7,684 nt of DNA, taken from assembly GCA_027592105.1 (NCBI GenBank), contig JAQCLA010000120.1, forward strand, positions 1-7,684, read 5' to 3'. The DNA is from Pseudomonadota bacterium (lineage in GTDB: Bacteria; Pseudomonadota; Alphaproteobacteria; Rhodobacterales; Rhodobacteraceae). A program made the translations under genes and the position numbers. Below are positions 1 to 5,741 of the stretch, in pieces. The notes beneath the pieces were generated by a model. The model ran no database searches and was not told the DNA's origin. It saw only the letters and a list, made by a program, of their open reading frames with translations. Numbering within the stretch: position 1 is the first letter of the stretch; each line of letters opens with the position of its first letter.

Positions 1-308
1 ATAGCTTAACCCACGCGGTGGGGAAAGGGGCTGTGCGCGATCAGAAATTTCAGCGCAAATCGCGATGGCTGTCTTGTTCATGATCCGGTGCAGTGATCAC
101 ACCGCCATTTGCAGCGATCCGTCTTTGCCTTGGAAAAGCTGATGCGGGTGGACTGCGTCAAGCCGCCGCGCGGTATGCTGTGGCTGCGCCGCATGAGTCG
201 TGGGCCAAATGCGGCCTTTGGGATGGACATCGCAGGGGTCCGTCCCCATCTCGCTCGCCAAATCGGGCAAAGATCCCTGTGAGTGGTACCAGTGTCGAGG
301 GCGTTGTG
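1..308. other. No convincing gene; intergenic or edge sequence
   Basis: No reading frame here looks like a protein I recognise. The frames that stay open on both strands are rich in Arg, Ser and Pro and do not resemble a family. A short G/C hairpin lies near the left edge (CCCAC at 10-14, GTGGG at 18-22). On the reverse strand it is followed by only a weak T-containing tail, so it could end a leftward or a rightward gene outside the window, but I cannot tell. GTGATCAC at 93-100 is a perfect 8-base palindrome of unknown meaning. The region must carry the promoter for the gene starting at 309, but I do not see a clear -35/-10 pair. A small RNA cannot be excluded. Confidence 0.5.
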
Positions 309-617
309 ATGAGAGCCGCGTGTGTTTTGGTGTGTTTGATCGGACTTTTGTTTGCAGGCGAAGCCGCGGCCAATCCGATTGAAAGGGCCTGCTTGCTTTC
401 TCCGCGCGCGGCGGCGGACCCTGCTGTTTGCGGCTGTATCGGCAGTGCGGCGCAGCGCACCTTGACGCAGCGCCAGATGCGGGCAGGCGCAAGGTTTTTC
501 GCAAATCCCGATCATGCCCAAGAGGTGCGACAGTCAGATCGCCGCCATCATGAAGCGCTCTGGCAAGCATGGCGCGCATTCGGCGAGGCGGCAGTATCGA
601 TGTGCGGCCAAGGATGA
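309..617 (+). CDS. Small secreted four-cysteine protein, conserved hypothetical
   Basis: This encodes 102 residues. Residues 1-21 look like a Sec signal peptide: a short charged start, a hydrophobic core containing CLIGLLFAG, and an AAA-N type cleavage site. The mature part would be about 80 residues and periplasmic. It has four cysteines (C28, C41, C43, C99), including a C-G-C pair, which suggests disulfides or metal binding, then a charged segment with EVRQSDRRHHEALW. The pattern ERAC...CGCI...EVRQSD matches from memory a small family common in Rhodobacteraceae, sometimes labelled 'arginine transporter' without good reason; I do not endorse that label. The frame stays open upstream, but the signal peptide supports the ATG at 309. 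GTG at 306 is a possible alternative. It converges on the copper chaperone gene. Function unknown. Confidence 0.8.
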   Translation: MRAACVLVCLIGLLFAGEAAANPIERACLLSPRAAADPAVCGCIGSAAQRTLTQRQMRAGARFFANPDHAQEVRQSDRRHHEALWQAWRAFGEAAVSMCGQG

Positions 618-624
618 TCCAAGG

Positions 625-661
625 CTCCGCGACCCGAACCGGCGCGGATCAGGTCGCGGAG
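625..661. terminator. G/C hairpin between convergent genes
   Basis: A perfect 10-bp inverted repeat (CTCCGCGACC at 625-634, complement at 652-661) encloses a 17-nt loop. It sits between the stop of the + gene at 617 and the stop of the leftward copper chaperone gene at 673, where a shared bidirectional terminator is expected. There is no T-run on either side, so intrinsic termination would be weak. It may act as a 3'-end stabilising structure or work together with Rho. Confidence 0.5.
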
Positions 662-672
662 GGGGCGGGCCG

Positions 673-1191
673 TTAGCCGCCGTTCCCATGCGCTGTGCCG
701 TGGCTGCCTTGATCCATCTGGCCATGATCATGCTGCATGCCATCCGCGCTATGGCCGGGCATGCGTTCCAGATCGACTGGGACCTCGATGGTGATCGGGT
801 CGGAAGTCTGGAATTCCAGCGTCAGCGAGAAGCTGTCCCCATGCGCCAGCGCGCGGTTCAGCCCCAACAGCATTACATGCAGCCCGCCGCGCTCCAGCAT
901 CACGGTCTCATCAGGTGCCATCGCGATGCCGCTTTCGACCTCGACCATGCGCATGACGCCCTCGGCGTTCTGGATGTGGGTATGCAACTCGACGCGCTGG
1001 GCGACATCAGAGCTGGCACCGATCAGCACTTCGGCGAAATCATTGTGGTTATGGAGCGTCATGAAAATCGCGCCCGATTGCGCCATCGCGCTGCTCACGC
1101 GGGCATAGGCATCTTCGATCATGACATCGGCGCTGGCAAAGCCGGGCATAAGGGCCAAAAGCCCCGCGAATAGGGTGGATTTGGTGGACAT
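673..1191 (-). CDS. pcuC: PCu(A)C-type periplasmic copper chaperone
   Basis: This encodes 172 residues. Residues 1-21 form a signal peptide ending in ASA-D, so the product is periplasmic. The cupredoxin-like PCu(A)C (DUF461, COG2847) domain follows. Its expected copper ligands are visible: H70 in ELHTH, M82 in GVMRM, and H105 and M107 in GGLHVML. Proteins of this family (PcuC, or PccA in Rhodobacter) carry Cu(I) to the CuA/CuB sites of haem-copper oxidases, usually with Sco. Past the domain, residues 144-172 form a Met/His-rich tail containing HDHGQMDQGSH, which probably adds metal sites. A good ribosome-binding site (GGAGA, 1199-1203) fixes the start at 1191. The gene lies 48 nt downstream of the DUF2946-like ORF on the same strand and is probably co-transcribed with it. 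No oxidase or Sco gene is in the window. Confidence 0.92.
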   Translation of the reverse strand: MSTKSTLFAGLLALMPGFASADVMIEDAYARVSSAMAQSGAIFMTLHNHNDFAEVLIGASSDVAQRVELHTHIQNAEGVMRMVEVESGIAMAPDETVMLERGGLHVMLLGLNRALAHGDSFSLTLEFQTSDPITIEVPVDLERMPGHSADGMQHDHGQMDQGSHGTAHGNGG

Positions 1192-1275
1192 GGGTCTGTC
1201 TCCGTCCGAAAGGAATTGGATCTTGTCAGGTTTGGGGAATCAGCCCGCCAAGGGCGGCGCCCGTGCCTGACCGCC
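1192..1275 (-). promoter_or_regulatory. Candidate copper-responsive attenuator between the DUF2946-like ORF and the chaperone gene
   Basis: In the leftward transcript, GGCGG (1275-1271), CCGCC (1257-1253) and GGCGG (1249-1245) can form two mutually exclusive hairpins. The middle element lies in the codons of the Pro-Pro pair of the upstream ORF, so a ribosome paused there would melt both. After the stop (1242-1240) comes a C-rich, G-poor stretch (about 1241-1213; by eye 11 C and 2 G in 29 nt), unusual in this genome and resembling a Rho-loading site. The chaperone's Shine-Dalgarno (1203-1198) can pair weakly with UUCC at 1215-1212. All elements are seen in the sequence; the regulatory function is inferred. 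Confidence 0.35.
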
Positions 1276-1608
1276 GGGCGCTGCGCGCGCGGGCGACCAA
1301 TGGGTCGGAACGGAAAGCAAGATAAGCTGTGACAGCCCCATGGGGCGCGCCGGGCCATACGCGCTGGGCGACAGGGCTGTGGCCACGCTCAGGCAGTCAA
1401 GGCAGGCGCTCCAATCCAAGGTGACAGGCGCGCCTGCGGCATCGAACAGCGGCAGACCATCATGGGCCAGAACGATCGGGGCGGGTGCGGTGATGGTGCA
1501 AAGCTGCCCATCGGCGGCCATCGCACTGCGCGCCATGCCCGCACCGATCCCTGTGGCGATCATCGCCAAGCTGGCAAGCGAGAGCAAAATGGCGCGAAGC
1601 TGCTGCAT
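1240..1608 (-). CDS. DUF2946-like small exported protein, probable copper-responsive upstream ORF (CruR/CutF-like)
   Basis: This encodes 122 residues. Residues 1-31 look like a signal peptide (MQQLRAILLS start, hydrophobic core, AMA-AD cleavage). The rest holds C37, a C69-L-D-C72 motif, and an extreme C-terminal R116-A-P-P119 only three residues before the stop. A CXXC plus a terminal RAPP is, from what I know of the family, the hallmark of DUF2946 proteins. Some of these act as copper-sensing upstream ORFs whose nascent chain stalls the ribosome and controls the next gene. The next gene here is a copper chaperone, 48 nt on. CXXC lies 44 residues before the RAPP end, about the distance needed to have just left the ribosome tunnel. 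I chose the ATG at 1608 for the signal peptide; it has no clear Shine-Dalgarno. The family assignment is by motif and context, not search. Confidence 0.7.
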   Translation of the reverse strand: MQQLRAILLSLASLAMIATGIGAGMARSAMAADGQLCTITAPAPIVLAHDGLPLFDAAGAPVTLDWSACLDCLSVATALSPSAYGPARPMGLSQLILLSVPTHWSPARAAPGGQARAPPLAG

Positions 1609-1624
1609 GGCTTTGATGTGGCCC

Positions 1625-1649
1625 GTCGCGCGCCCCGGGGGAACGCGAC
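1625..1649 (-). repeat. Imperfect inverted repeat upstream of the DUF2946-like ORF
   Basis: GTCGCG (1625-1630) and CGCGAC (1644-1649) flank a CCCC/GGGG core, giving a roughly 25-nt G/C-rich palindrome about 17 nt upstream of the start at 1608. It could be an operator, or a leader hairpin limiting translation of a gene that lacks a clear Shine-Dalgarno. I see no good sigma-70 promoter between the rpmB terminator and this gene, so transcription may come through from rpmB or from an atypical promoter. Confidence 0.3.
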
Positions 1650-1654
1650 AAAAT

Positions 1655-1690
1655 GACAAACGCCCCGCAGGCCAAGCCGCGAGGCGTTCA
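1655..1690 (-). terminator. Rho-independent terminator of rpmB
   Basis: In the leftward transcript, AACGCC-T-CGC (1688-1679) pairs with GCG-G-GGCGTT (1668-1659) around a loop of about 10 nt. It is followed by a T-rich tail through about 1650 (TTTGTCATTTTG). It starts some 25 nt after the rpmB stop. The tail is interrupted by G and C, so read-through into the DUF2946-like gene is plausible. Confidence 0.7.
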
Positions 1691-1712
1691 TCCATCATCC
1701 GATCAAAAGCGT

Positions 1713-2003
1713 TTAGGCCTGCGCGGCCTGTGCTTTTTCGATCTCTTTCTTGATCTTCAGCGCCTTGTCCGACAGCTCGGCGTCCTTGGCCTTGGCCATG
1801 AACGCGTCCAGACCACCGCGGTGGTCGACAGTGCGCAGCGCGGAGTTCGAGATGCGCAGCTTGAAGCTACGATCAAGAATCTCTGAGCCCAGCGTCACCT
1901 CGGAGAGGTTCGGCAAGAAACGGCGCCGGGTCTTGTTGTTGGCGTGGCTGACATTGTTGCCAACCATCGGGCCTTTGCCGGTCAGTTCGCAGACACGCGA
2001 CAT
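1713..2003 (-). CDS. rpmB: 50S ribosomal protein L28
   Basis: This encodes 96 residues, the usual length for alphaproteobacterial L28, which is longer than the roughly 78-residue enterobacterial form because of a Lys-rich C-terminal extension. It opens with MSRVCELTGKGPMVGNNVSH and continues with KTRRRFLPNL and LRISNSALRTVD, all standard L28 signatures. The tail (residues 70-96) is a charged helix ending in KAQAAQA. The C-X-X-C zinc-ribbon form is absent, so this is the zinc-independent type. A clear Shine-Dalgarno, GAGGAA, lies 8 nt upstream of the ATG. L28 is a structural protein of the large ribosomal subunit. The gene stands alone here (rpmG is not adjacent) and is followed by its own terminator. 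Confidence 0.97.
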   Translation of the reverse strand: MSRVCELTGKGPMVGNNVSHANNKTRRRFLPNLSEVTLGSEILDRSFKLRISNSALRTVDHRGGLDAFMAKAKDAELSDKALKIKKEIEKAQAAQA

Positions 2004-2166
2004 GGCATTATTCCTCGAATCTCTGATACGTCAAAGGGCGAAGGCCGTGGCCTCACCCGGAAATCTTGCGGGGGGATACGAGGCGTGCCCTGCGGTGTCA
2101 AGCCGGGAATCGGCCCCTTTGCTTGTTCCGCCCCGCCACAGCGGGCAAGATGGCGGCAAATTGCAG

Positions 2167-2835
2167 ATGAAACTGGCCGTGATGCAGGAAACCGCGCTTT
2201 ACCCACCGATCAAGGCCTTTCTCGAAGCCGCAGGCTATACCGTCAAGGCCGAGATTGGGCCTGCCGATGTCATGGCGCTGCGCGGTGACGAGGCGCCGGT
2301 GCTGGTCGAGCTGAAAACCGGCTTTTCGCTGACGCTGCTTCACCAAGCCATCGCCCGCCAAGCGATCAGCGACATGGTCTATCTGGCCGTGCCGATGGGC
2401 CAAGGGCGGCGGTTCCAAAAAGCCTTGGCCGAGAATCTGGCGCTGGCCCGGCGTTTGGGGTTGGGGGTGATGACCGTGCGGCTGGCGACCGGGCTTGTGG
2501 TGGTCCATTGCGACCCCGGCCCCTATGCGCCGCGCAAATCGCCGCGCAAGCGCCAAGCCTTGATGTCGGAGTTTGCGCGCCGCAAGGGCGATCCGAACCT
2601 CGGCGGGATGCAAGGCGCGCGCATGACCGCCTATCGCCAAGATGCGCTGGCCTGCGCGCGGCATCTGGCCGTGGCCGGGGCCACGCGCGGTGCGGCGGTC
2701 AAGGCTGCAACCGGCGTGGTTCACGCAACGCGGATGATGCGCGATAACCATTACGGCTGGTTCCTCGCCCTCGGTGCCGGGGTCTATGATGTGACCGAAA
2801 CGGGCCGTGCCGCCCTTTGCCCCACCCTTGAGTGA
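2167..2835 (+). CDS. DUF2161 family, putative PD-(D/E)XK-type phosphodiesterase
   Basis: This encodes 222 residues. The N-terminal half matches the alphaproteobacterial DUF2161 pattern: LYPPIKAFLEAAGYTVKAEI, then a restriction-like core with E29, D34 (PADV), E48-L-K50 (VLVELKTGF) and Q60 (LLHQAIARQA). The D...ELK arrangement is the PD-(D/E)XK metal-dependent nuclease signature. The C-terminal part (about 150-215) carries TAYRQDALACARHL and a segment ending MMRDNHYGWF that looks like a helix-turn-helix/winged-helix fold. The natural substrate of this family is not known to me; binding or cutting nucleic acid is an inference. Start choice: ATG at 2167, or ATG at 2182 (MQETALYPP), which fits the family N-terminus better; neither has a strong Shine-Dalgarno. 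It is divergent from rpmB across about 160 nt. Confidence 0.85.
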   Translation: MKLAVMQETALYPPIKAFLEAAGYTVKAEIGPADVMALRGDEAPVLVELKTGFSLTLLHQAIARQAISDMVYLAVPMGQGRRFQKALAENLALARRLGLGVMTVRLATGLVVVHCDPGPYAPRKSPRKRQALMSEFARRKGDPNLGGMQGARMTAYRQDALACARHLAVAGATRGAAVKAATGVVHATRMMRDNHYGWFLALGAGVYDVTETGRAALCPTLE

Positions 2836-2872
2836 GGCATCAAAGCCCCACATGCTGTGGTCGTGAAATGCC
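2836..2872 (+). terminator. Hairpin after the DUF2161 gene
   Basis: Directly after the stop, GGCAT (2836-2840) pairs with ATGCC (2868-2872). Inside it sits a second perfect stem, CCACA (2848-2852) with TGTGG (2856-2860), around a 3-nt loop. There is no T-run, so it is at best a weak terminator or 3'-end structure separating this gene from nrdR. Confidence 0.3.
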
Positions 2873-2991
2873 ATCTACCCAACCCCTGTAGGCTCGCCTA
2901 TAGTGGCTGTGGATAACAGGGGCATCAGACCCCAAGGATGAGGCAGGGGCAGGCTGATCGGGCCGCCCGAGGGATGAGAAGGGGGACGCCG

Positions 2992-3462
2992 ATGCGCTGC
3001 CCATTTTGCGGTAACGTCGATACGCAAGTGAAAGATTCACGCCCCGCCGAGGATCACGTCGCGATCCGGCGGCGGCGGTTTTGTCCGGCCTGCGGTGGCC
3101 GTTTCACCACCTATGAGCGGGTGCAATTGCGCGATCTGGTGGTGGTCAAATCCAATGGCCGGCGCGAAGATTTCGACCGTGACAAGCTGGAGCGCTCGGT
3201 GCGCATTTCGATGCAGAAACGCCCGGTCGAGCCCGAGCGGATCGACCAGATGGTCTCTGGCATCGTGCGGCGCTTGGAAAGCTTGGGTGAGACCGATATC
3301 TCCTCCAAACAGATCGGCGAGATCGTGATGGAGCGTTTGGCCGCCATCGATACGGTCGCCTATGTGCGCTTTGCCAGCGTCTACAAGAATTTCCAGGCGA
3401 CCGATGATTTCGAGGATTTCCTCGCGGAACTGGCCCCGCCGACCCCCAAGTCAGACGGTTAA
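2992..3462 (+). CDS. nrdR: Transcriptional repressor NrdR
   Basis: This encodes 156 residues, the normal length. The N-terminal zinc ribbon is complete (C3-P-F-C6 and C31-P-A-C34), with the family signature RRRRFCPACGGRFTTYER. An ATP-cone domain follows (about residues 49-139), beginning VVKSNGRREDFDRDKLERSV. NrdR is a nucleotide-sensing repressor that binds NrdR boxes upstream of ribonucleotide reductase operons when dATP is high. The ATG at 2992 is chosen because MRCPFC is the invariant family start and AAGGGGG lies just upstream. The frame is open back to 2938, but those residues do not belong to the family. The stop is 3 nt before ribD, so the two are probably one transcript. A GGGG/CCCC hairpin (2919-2933) sits in its leader. 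I see no matching NrdR box in the window. Confidence 0.97.
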   Translation: MRCPFCGNVDTQVKDSRPAEDHVAIRRRRFCPACGGRFTTYERVQLRDLVVVKSNGRREDFDRDKLERSVRISMQKRPVEPERIDQMVSGIVRRLESLGETDISSKQIGEIVMERLAAIDTVAYVRFASVYKNFQATDDFEDFLAELAPPTPKSDG

Positions 3463-3465
3463 GCG

Positions 3466-4566
3466 ATGAGCATGGGCGAAGACGACCGCTGGATGCGGTT
3501 GGCACTCGCCTTGGGCGCGCGGGGGCTGGGCCGGGTCTGGCCAAACCCCGCCGTCGGCTGCGTGATTGTAAAGGCTGGCCGCGTCTTGGGGCGCGGCTGG
3601 ACCCAAGATGGGGGCCGCCCCCATGCGGAGGCCATGGCCTTGGCCCAAGCAGGCGGGCAGGCGCGTGGGGCCACCGCCTATGTCAGCCTAGAACCCTGTT
3701 CCCATCACGGAAAAACCCCGCCCTGTGCCGATGCGCTGATCGCAGCGGGTCTGGCGCGTGTTGTCGTTGGCTTGGGCGATCCTGATCCGCGCGTCTCGGG
3801 CCGCGGTCTGGCGGCGCTGCGCGATGCTGGCATCCAAGTCACCGAAGATATCTGTGCGCCCGAGGCACAGCGCGCCCATCGCGGGTTTCTGACCCGTGTC
3901 GGCCAAGGCCGCCCGATGCTGACGCTGAAACTCGCCACCTCCGCCGATGGGCGCATCGCCACGGCGGCAGGTGAAAGCCAGTGGATCACCGGCGCGCCTG
4001 CGCGCGCATGGGTGCATGGGATGCGCGCCTGTCATGACGCGGTGCTGGTGGGCGCGGGCACGGCGCGCGCCGATGACCCCAGCCTGACCGTGCGCGGGCT
4101 GGGCATCAGCCGCCAACCCGTCCGGATCGTCCTGTCGCGCAGGCTTGATCTGCCGATGGACAGCGCGCTGATGCGCAGCGCCCGCGACATCCCCGTCTGG
4201 CTTTGCCACGGCCCCGATGCGCCCGAGGCGGCGAAAACGGCTTGGGCGGCTGCAGGTGCCCGGCTGATCGTGGTCACAACCGGCGCGAGCGGTCAGCTTG
4301 ATCTGGGCGCCGTGATGAGTGCGCTTGGGGCGGCTGGTCTGACACGGGTCTTTTGCGAAGGCGGCGGGATGCTGGCCGCCGGTCTTTTGGGCGCCGATCT
4401 GGTCGATGATCTGGCCGTGATCACCGCGGGCATGGTGCTGGGCGCAGAAGGAACGCCCGCCGTGGGCGCCATGGGCATCGCCGCACTTGCCGAGGCACCG
4501 CGCTTTGCCTTGGTCGAGACCCGCGCGCTGGGCGGCGATATCCTCAGCCTGTGGTCGCGCGGCTGA
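3466..4566 (+). CDS. ribD: Bifunctional riboflavin biosynthesis protein RibD (deaminase/reductase)
   Basis: This encodes 366 residues, the standard size. The N-terminal deaminase domain shows WPNPAVGCVIV, the zinc/catalytic H53-A-E55, and the second zinc motif with C78 and C87 in EPCSHHGKTPPC. The C-terminal reductase domain (from about residue 150) shows MLTLKLATSADGRIA, VGAGTARADDPSLTVR and CEGGGMLAAGLL. It catalyses deamination of 2,5-diamino-6-ribosylamino-4(3H)-pyrimidinone 5'-phosphate and then NADPH-dependent reduction of the ribosyl side chain, the second and third steps of riboflavin synthesis in the cytoplasm. All key residues are present. It starts 3 nt after nrdR, implying translational coupling; ATG at 3472 is a possible alternative. 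The other rib genes, often next in alphaproteobacteria, do not follow here: the next gene is a broken catabolic one. Confidence 0.97.
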   Translation: MSMGEDDRWMRLALALGARGLGRVWPNPAVGCVIVKAGRVLGRGWTQDGGRPHAEAMALAQAGGQARGATAYVSLEPCSHHGKTPPCADALIAAGLARVVVGLGDPDPRVSGRGLAALRDAGIQVTEDICAPEAQRAHRGFLTRVGQGRPMLTLKLATSADGRIATAAGESQWITGAPARAWVHGMRACHDAVLVGAGTARADDPSLTVRGLGISRQPVRIVLSRRLDLPMDSALMRSARDIPVWLCHGPDAPEAAKTAWAAAGARLIVVTTGASGQLDLGAVMSALGAAGLTRVFCEGGGMLAAGLLGADLVDDLAVITAGMVLGAEGTPAVGAMGIAALAEAPRFALVETRALGGDILSLWSRG

Positions 4567-4631
4567 TCGCGCTTGCACCTCGGCCCCTCACGCGACAAAC
4601 AAATTGCCAACAGATTTACGGGGGGCAGATC

Positions 4632-5406
4632 ATGCATTGGGCCAGAGGCATCACGCCAGCGGGTGAAACGATCACCGGCGTCATCATCAAGGACACGCTC
4701 GAGCCGCGCGCCGCACTTGGCGCGGACAAGGTCATCGGCGCGCCGATCCCGCTTGCCGATCTGACGCTTTTGCCCCCCGTCGTGCCGGGCAAATTCATCG
4801 GGCTGTGGAACAATTTCAAAGCAGCCGCCGAGAAGAACGGCCATGAGCATCCCGCCCATCCGCTCTACTTCCTCAAACCCGACAGCGCGCTTTCCGGGCC
4901 GGGGGCCACGGTCGCCATCCCGCAATCCGCGGGCCGGGTGGTGTTCGAGGGCGAGTTGGGCATCGTCATCGGCAAGACCTGCAAAGACATCACGCCTGCA
5001 GCCGCGCAAGACGCCATCTTGGGCTACACCTGCGTCAATGATTTCACCTCGCTTGGGGTTTTGTTTGCCGATCCCTCCTTCCCGCAATGGACACGCTCCA
5101 AGGGCTTTGACGGCTTCGGCGTCATCGGTCCGGTGATCGCCACGGATGTCGATTGGCGCGATCTGACCATCCGCGTTCTGGTCAATGAACGTGAGCGGCA
5201 ATCCTACCCGGCCAATGACATGATCCTGTCGCCGCCCGAAATCGTCACTCTTGTCCCAAGACATGACGCTGAACCCCGGCGACGTCATCGCCTGCGGCAC
5301 CTCGCTGGGCGCTGCCCCTGTGAAGGCGGGGATGGAGGTGGTCGTGGTGATCGAGGGGATTGGGGAGCTGTCGGTGGTGATGGCGGGGCCAGAGGCCGCG
5401 GCCTGA
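4632..5406 (+). pseudogene. Fumarylacetoacetate hydrolase (FAH) family protein, frameshifted
   Basis: The first 205 codons read as a normal FAH-superfamily protein: PGKFIGLWNNF, then metal ligands E106 and E108 in FEGELGIVIGK, D137 in CVNDFTS, and RSKGFDGFG. After PPEIV (to about 5246) this frame loses family similarity. The frame one base further on continues with SLLSQDMTLNPGD and CGTSLGAAPVKAG, the normal family C-terminus, to the stop at 5404-5406. Restoring a lost TC dinucleotide beside 5245-5246 (GTCA back to GTCTCA) joins both parts into about 258 residues. The family hydrolyses or isomerises acylpyruvate-type products of aromatic ring cleavage. The start at 4632 follows a G-rich ribosome-binding site. 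It converges on the dioxygenase operon, so it may serve the same pathway. Either a recent pseudogene or a sequencing error. Confidence 0.88.
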
Positions 5407-5420
5407 CCGCCCGCTCGCCC

Positions 5421-5741
5421 CTACCCCCCACTCAGCGGCATAATGCGCTCGGCGCGGAAGGTGTCGGCCAGTCGCGTCAGCGTGATCTCGCGCACCACCC
5501 CGCCGGTCGCGAAGGGGTCGCCTTCGGCAAAGGCGCGGGCGGCGGCTTCGGTTTCGGCTTGCAGGATGCCGAAATTGCCGATGCCGCTGCCCGCCGCATC
5601 CCAGAGCGCCGATCCCGTCAGCACGATGGCCGCGCCATTCCCGCCCGAGGCGACCCAATCGCGATGCATGGGTCGCAGGCTGTCGCGCAGCGCGCCGATC
5701 TCGGGGCCGTCATGGTGGTGGCAGATCATCAAAAAGAACAT
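5421..5741 (-). CDS. YciI-like (Dabb-fold) protein
   Basis: This encodes 106 residues. It resembles the YciI family: an N-terminal strand MFFLMICHHHDGPE, a mid-region R-P-M-H-R-D-W, and the typical end pattern AEGDPFATGGVVREITL, where D and P of the GDPF motif and the early His/Asp are the conserved polar residues. YciI proteins form dimeric ferredoxin-like barrels; a few are enzymes in aromatic breakdown (for example dehydrochlorination or lactone isomerisation), most have no known role. Its ATG overlaps the stop of the LigB-like gene (TGATG), so it is the last gene of that operon and translationally coupled to it. A helper or isomerase role on the ring-cleavage product is an inference. It ends 14 nt from the end of the convergent FAH gene, with no hairpin visible between them. 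Confidence 0.85.
   Translation of the reverse strand: MFFLMICHHHDGPEIGALRDSLRPMHRDWVASGGNGAAIVLTGSALWDAAGSGIGNFGILQAETEAAARAFAEGDPFATGGVVREITLTRLADTFRAERIMPLSGG

Noticed and set aside
1..308. Small RNA or truncated gene at the left edge
   Set aside because: No match to tRNA, 4.5S, 6S or other RNA motifs I can recognise, and no frame with family-like protein sequence.
514..1173. Long open frame on + across the copper chaperone gene
   Set aside because: It is antisense to a clearly recognisable PCu(A)C gene, its product is Arg/His/Ala-rich with no family look, and it has no ribosome-binding site.
2006..2034. TTGACG, 17-nt spacer, ATAATG on the reverse strand ahead of rpmB
   Set aside because: Spacing fits a sigma-70 promoter, but the -10 overlaps the Shine-Dalgarno and the start site would fall at the ATG, making the strong ribosome-binding site useless. 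Probably chance.
2098..2874. Long open frame on - across the DUF2161 gene
   Set aside because: Antisense shadow of a conserved protein in GC-rich DNA; composition (His, Gln, Gly, Arg) is typical of non-coding frames.
2899..2904. TATAGT as -10 element for nrdR-ribD
   Set aside because: No -35-like sequence at 16-18 nt upstream; a hexamer alone is not enough.
2880..2935. NrdR box (autoregulation) upstream of nrdR
   Set aside because: No pair of ACA-CWATATATWGTGT-like sites is visible; only a partial AT patch.
5240..5256. Programmed +1 frameshift in the FAH-family gene
   Set aside because: No slippery codon followed by a stop or other known stimulator; FAH proteins are not known to use recoding, and a simple 2-nt loss in a TCTC repeat explains the data.
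3688..5300. Long open frames on - under ribD and the FAH gene
   Set aside because: Both lie opposite strongly conserved proteins with intact motifs and show no protein family features of their own.
5407..5420. Terminator between the convergent FAH and YciI-like genes
   Set aside because: The gap is 14 nt, C-rich, and contains no inverted repeat or T-run.
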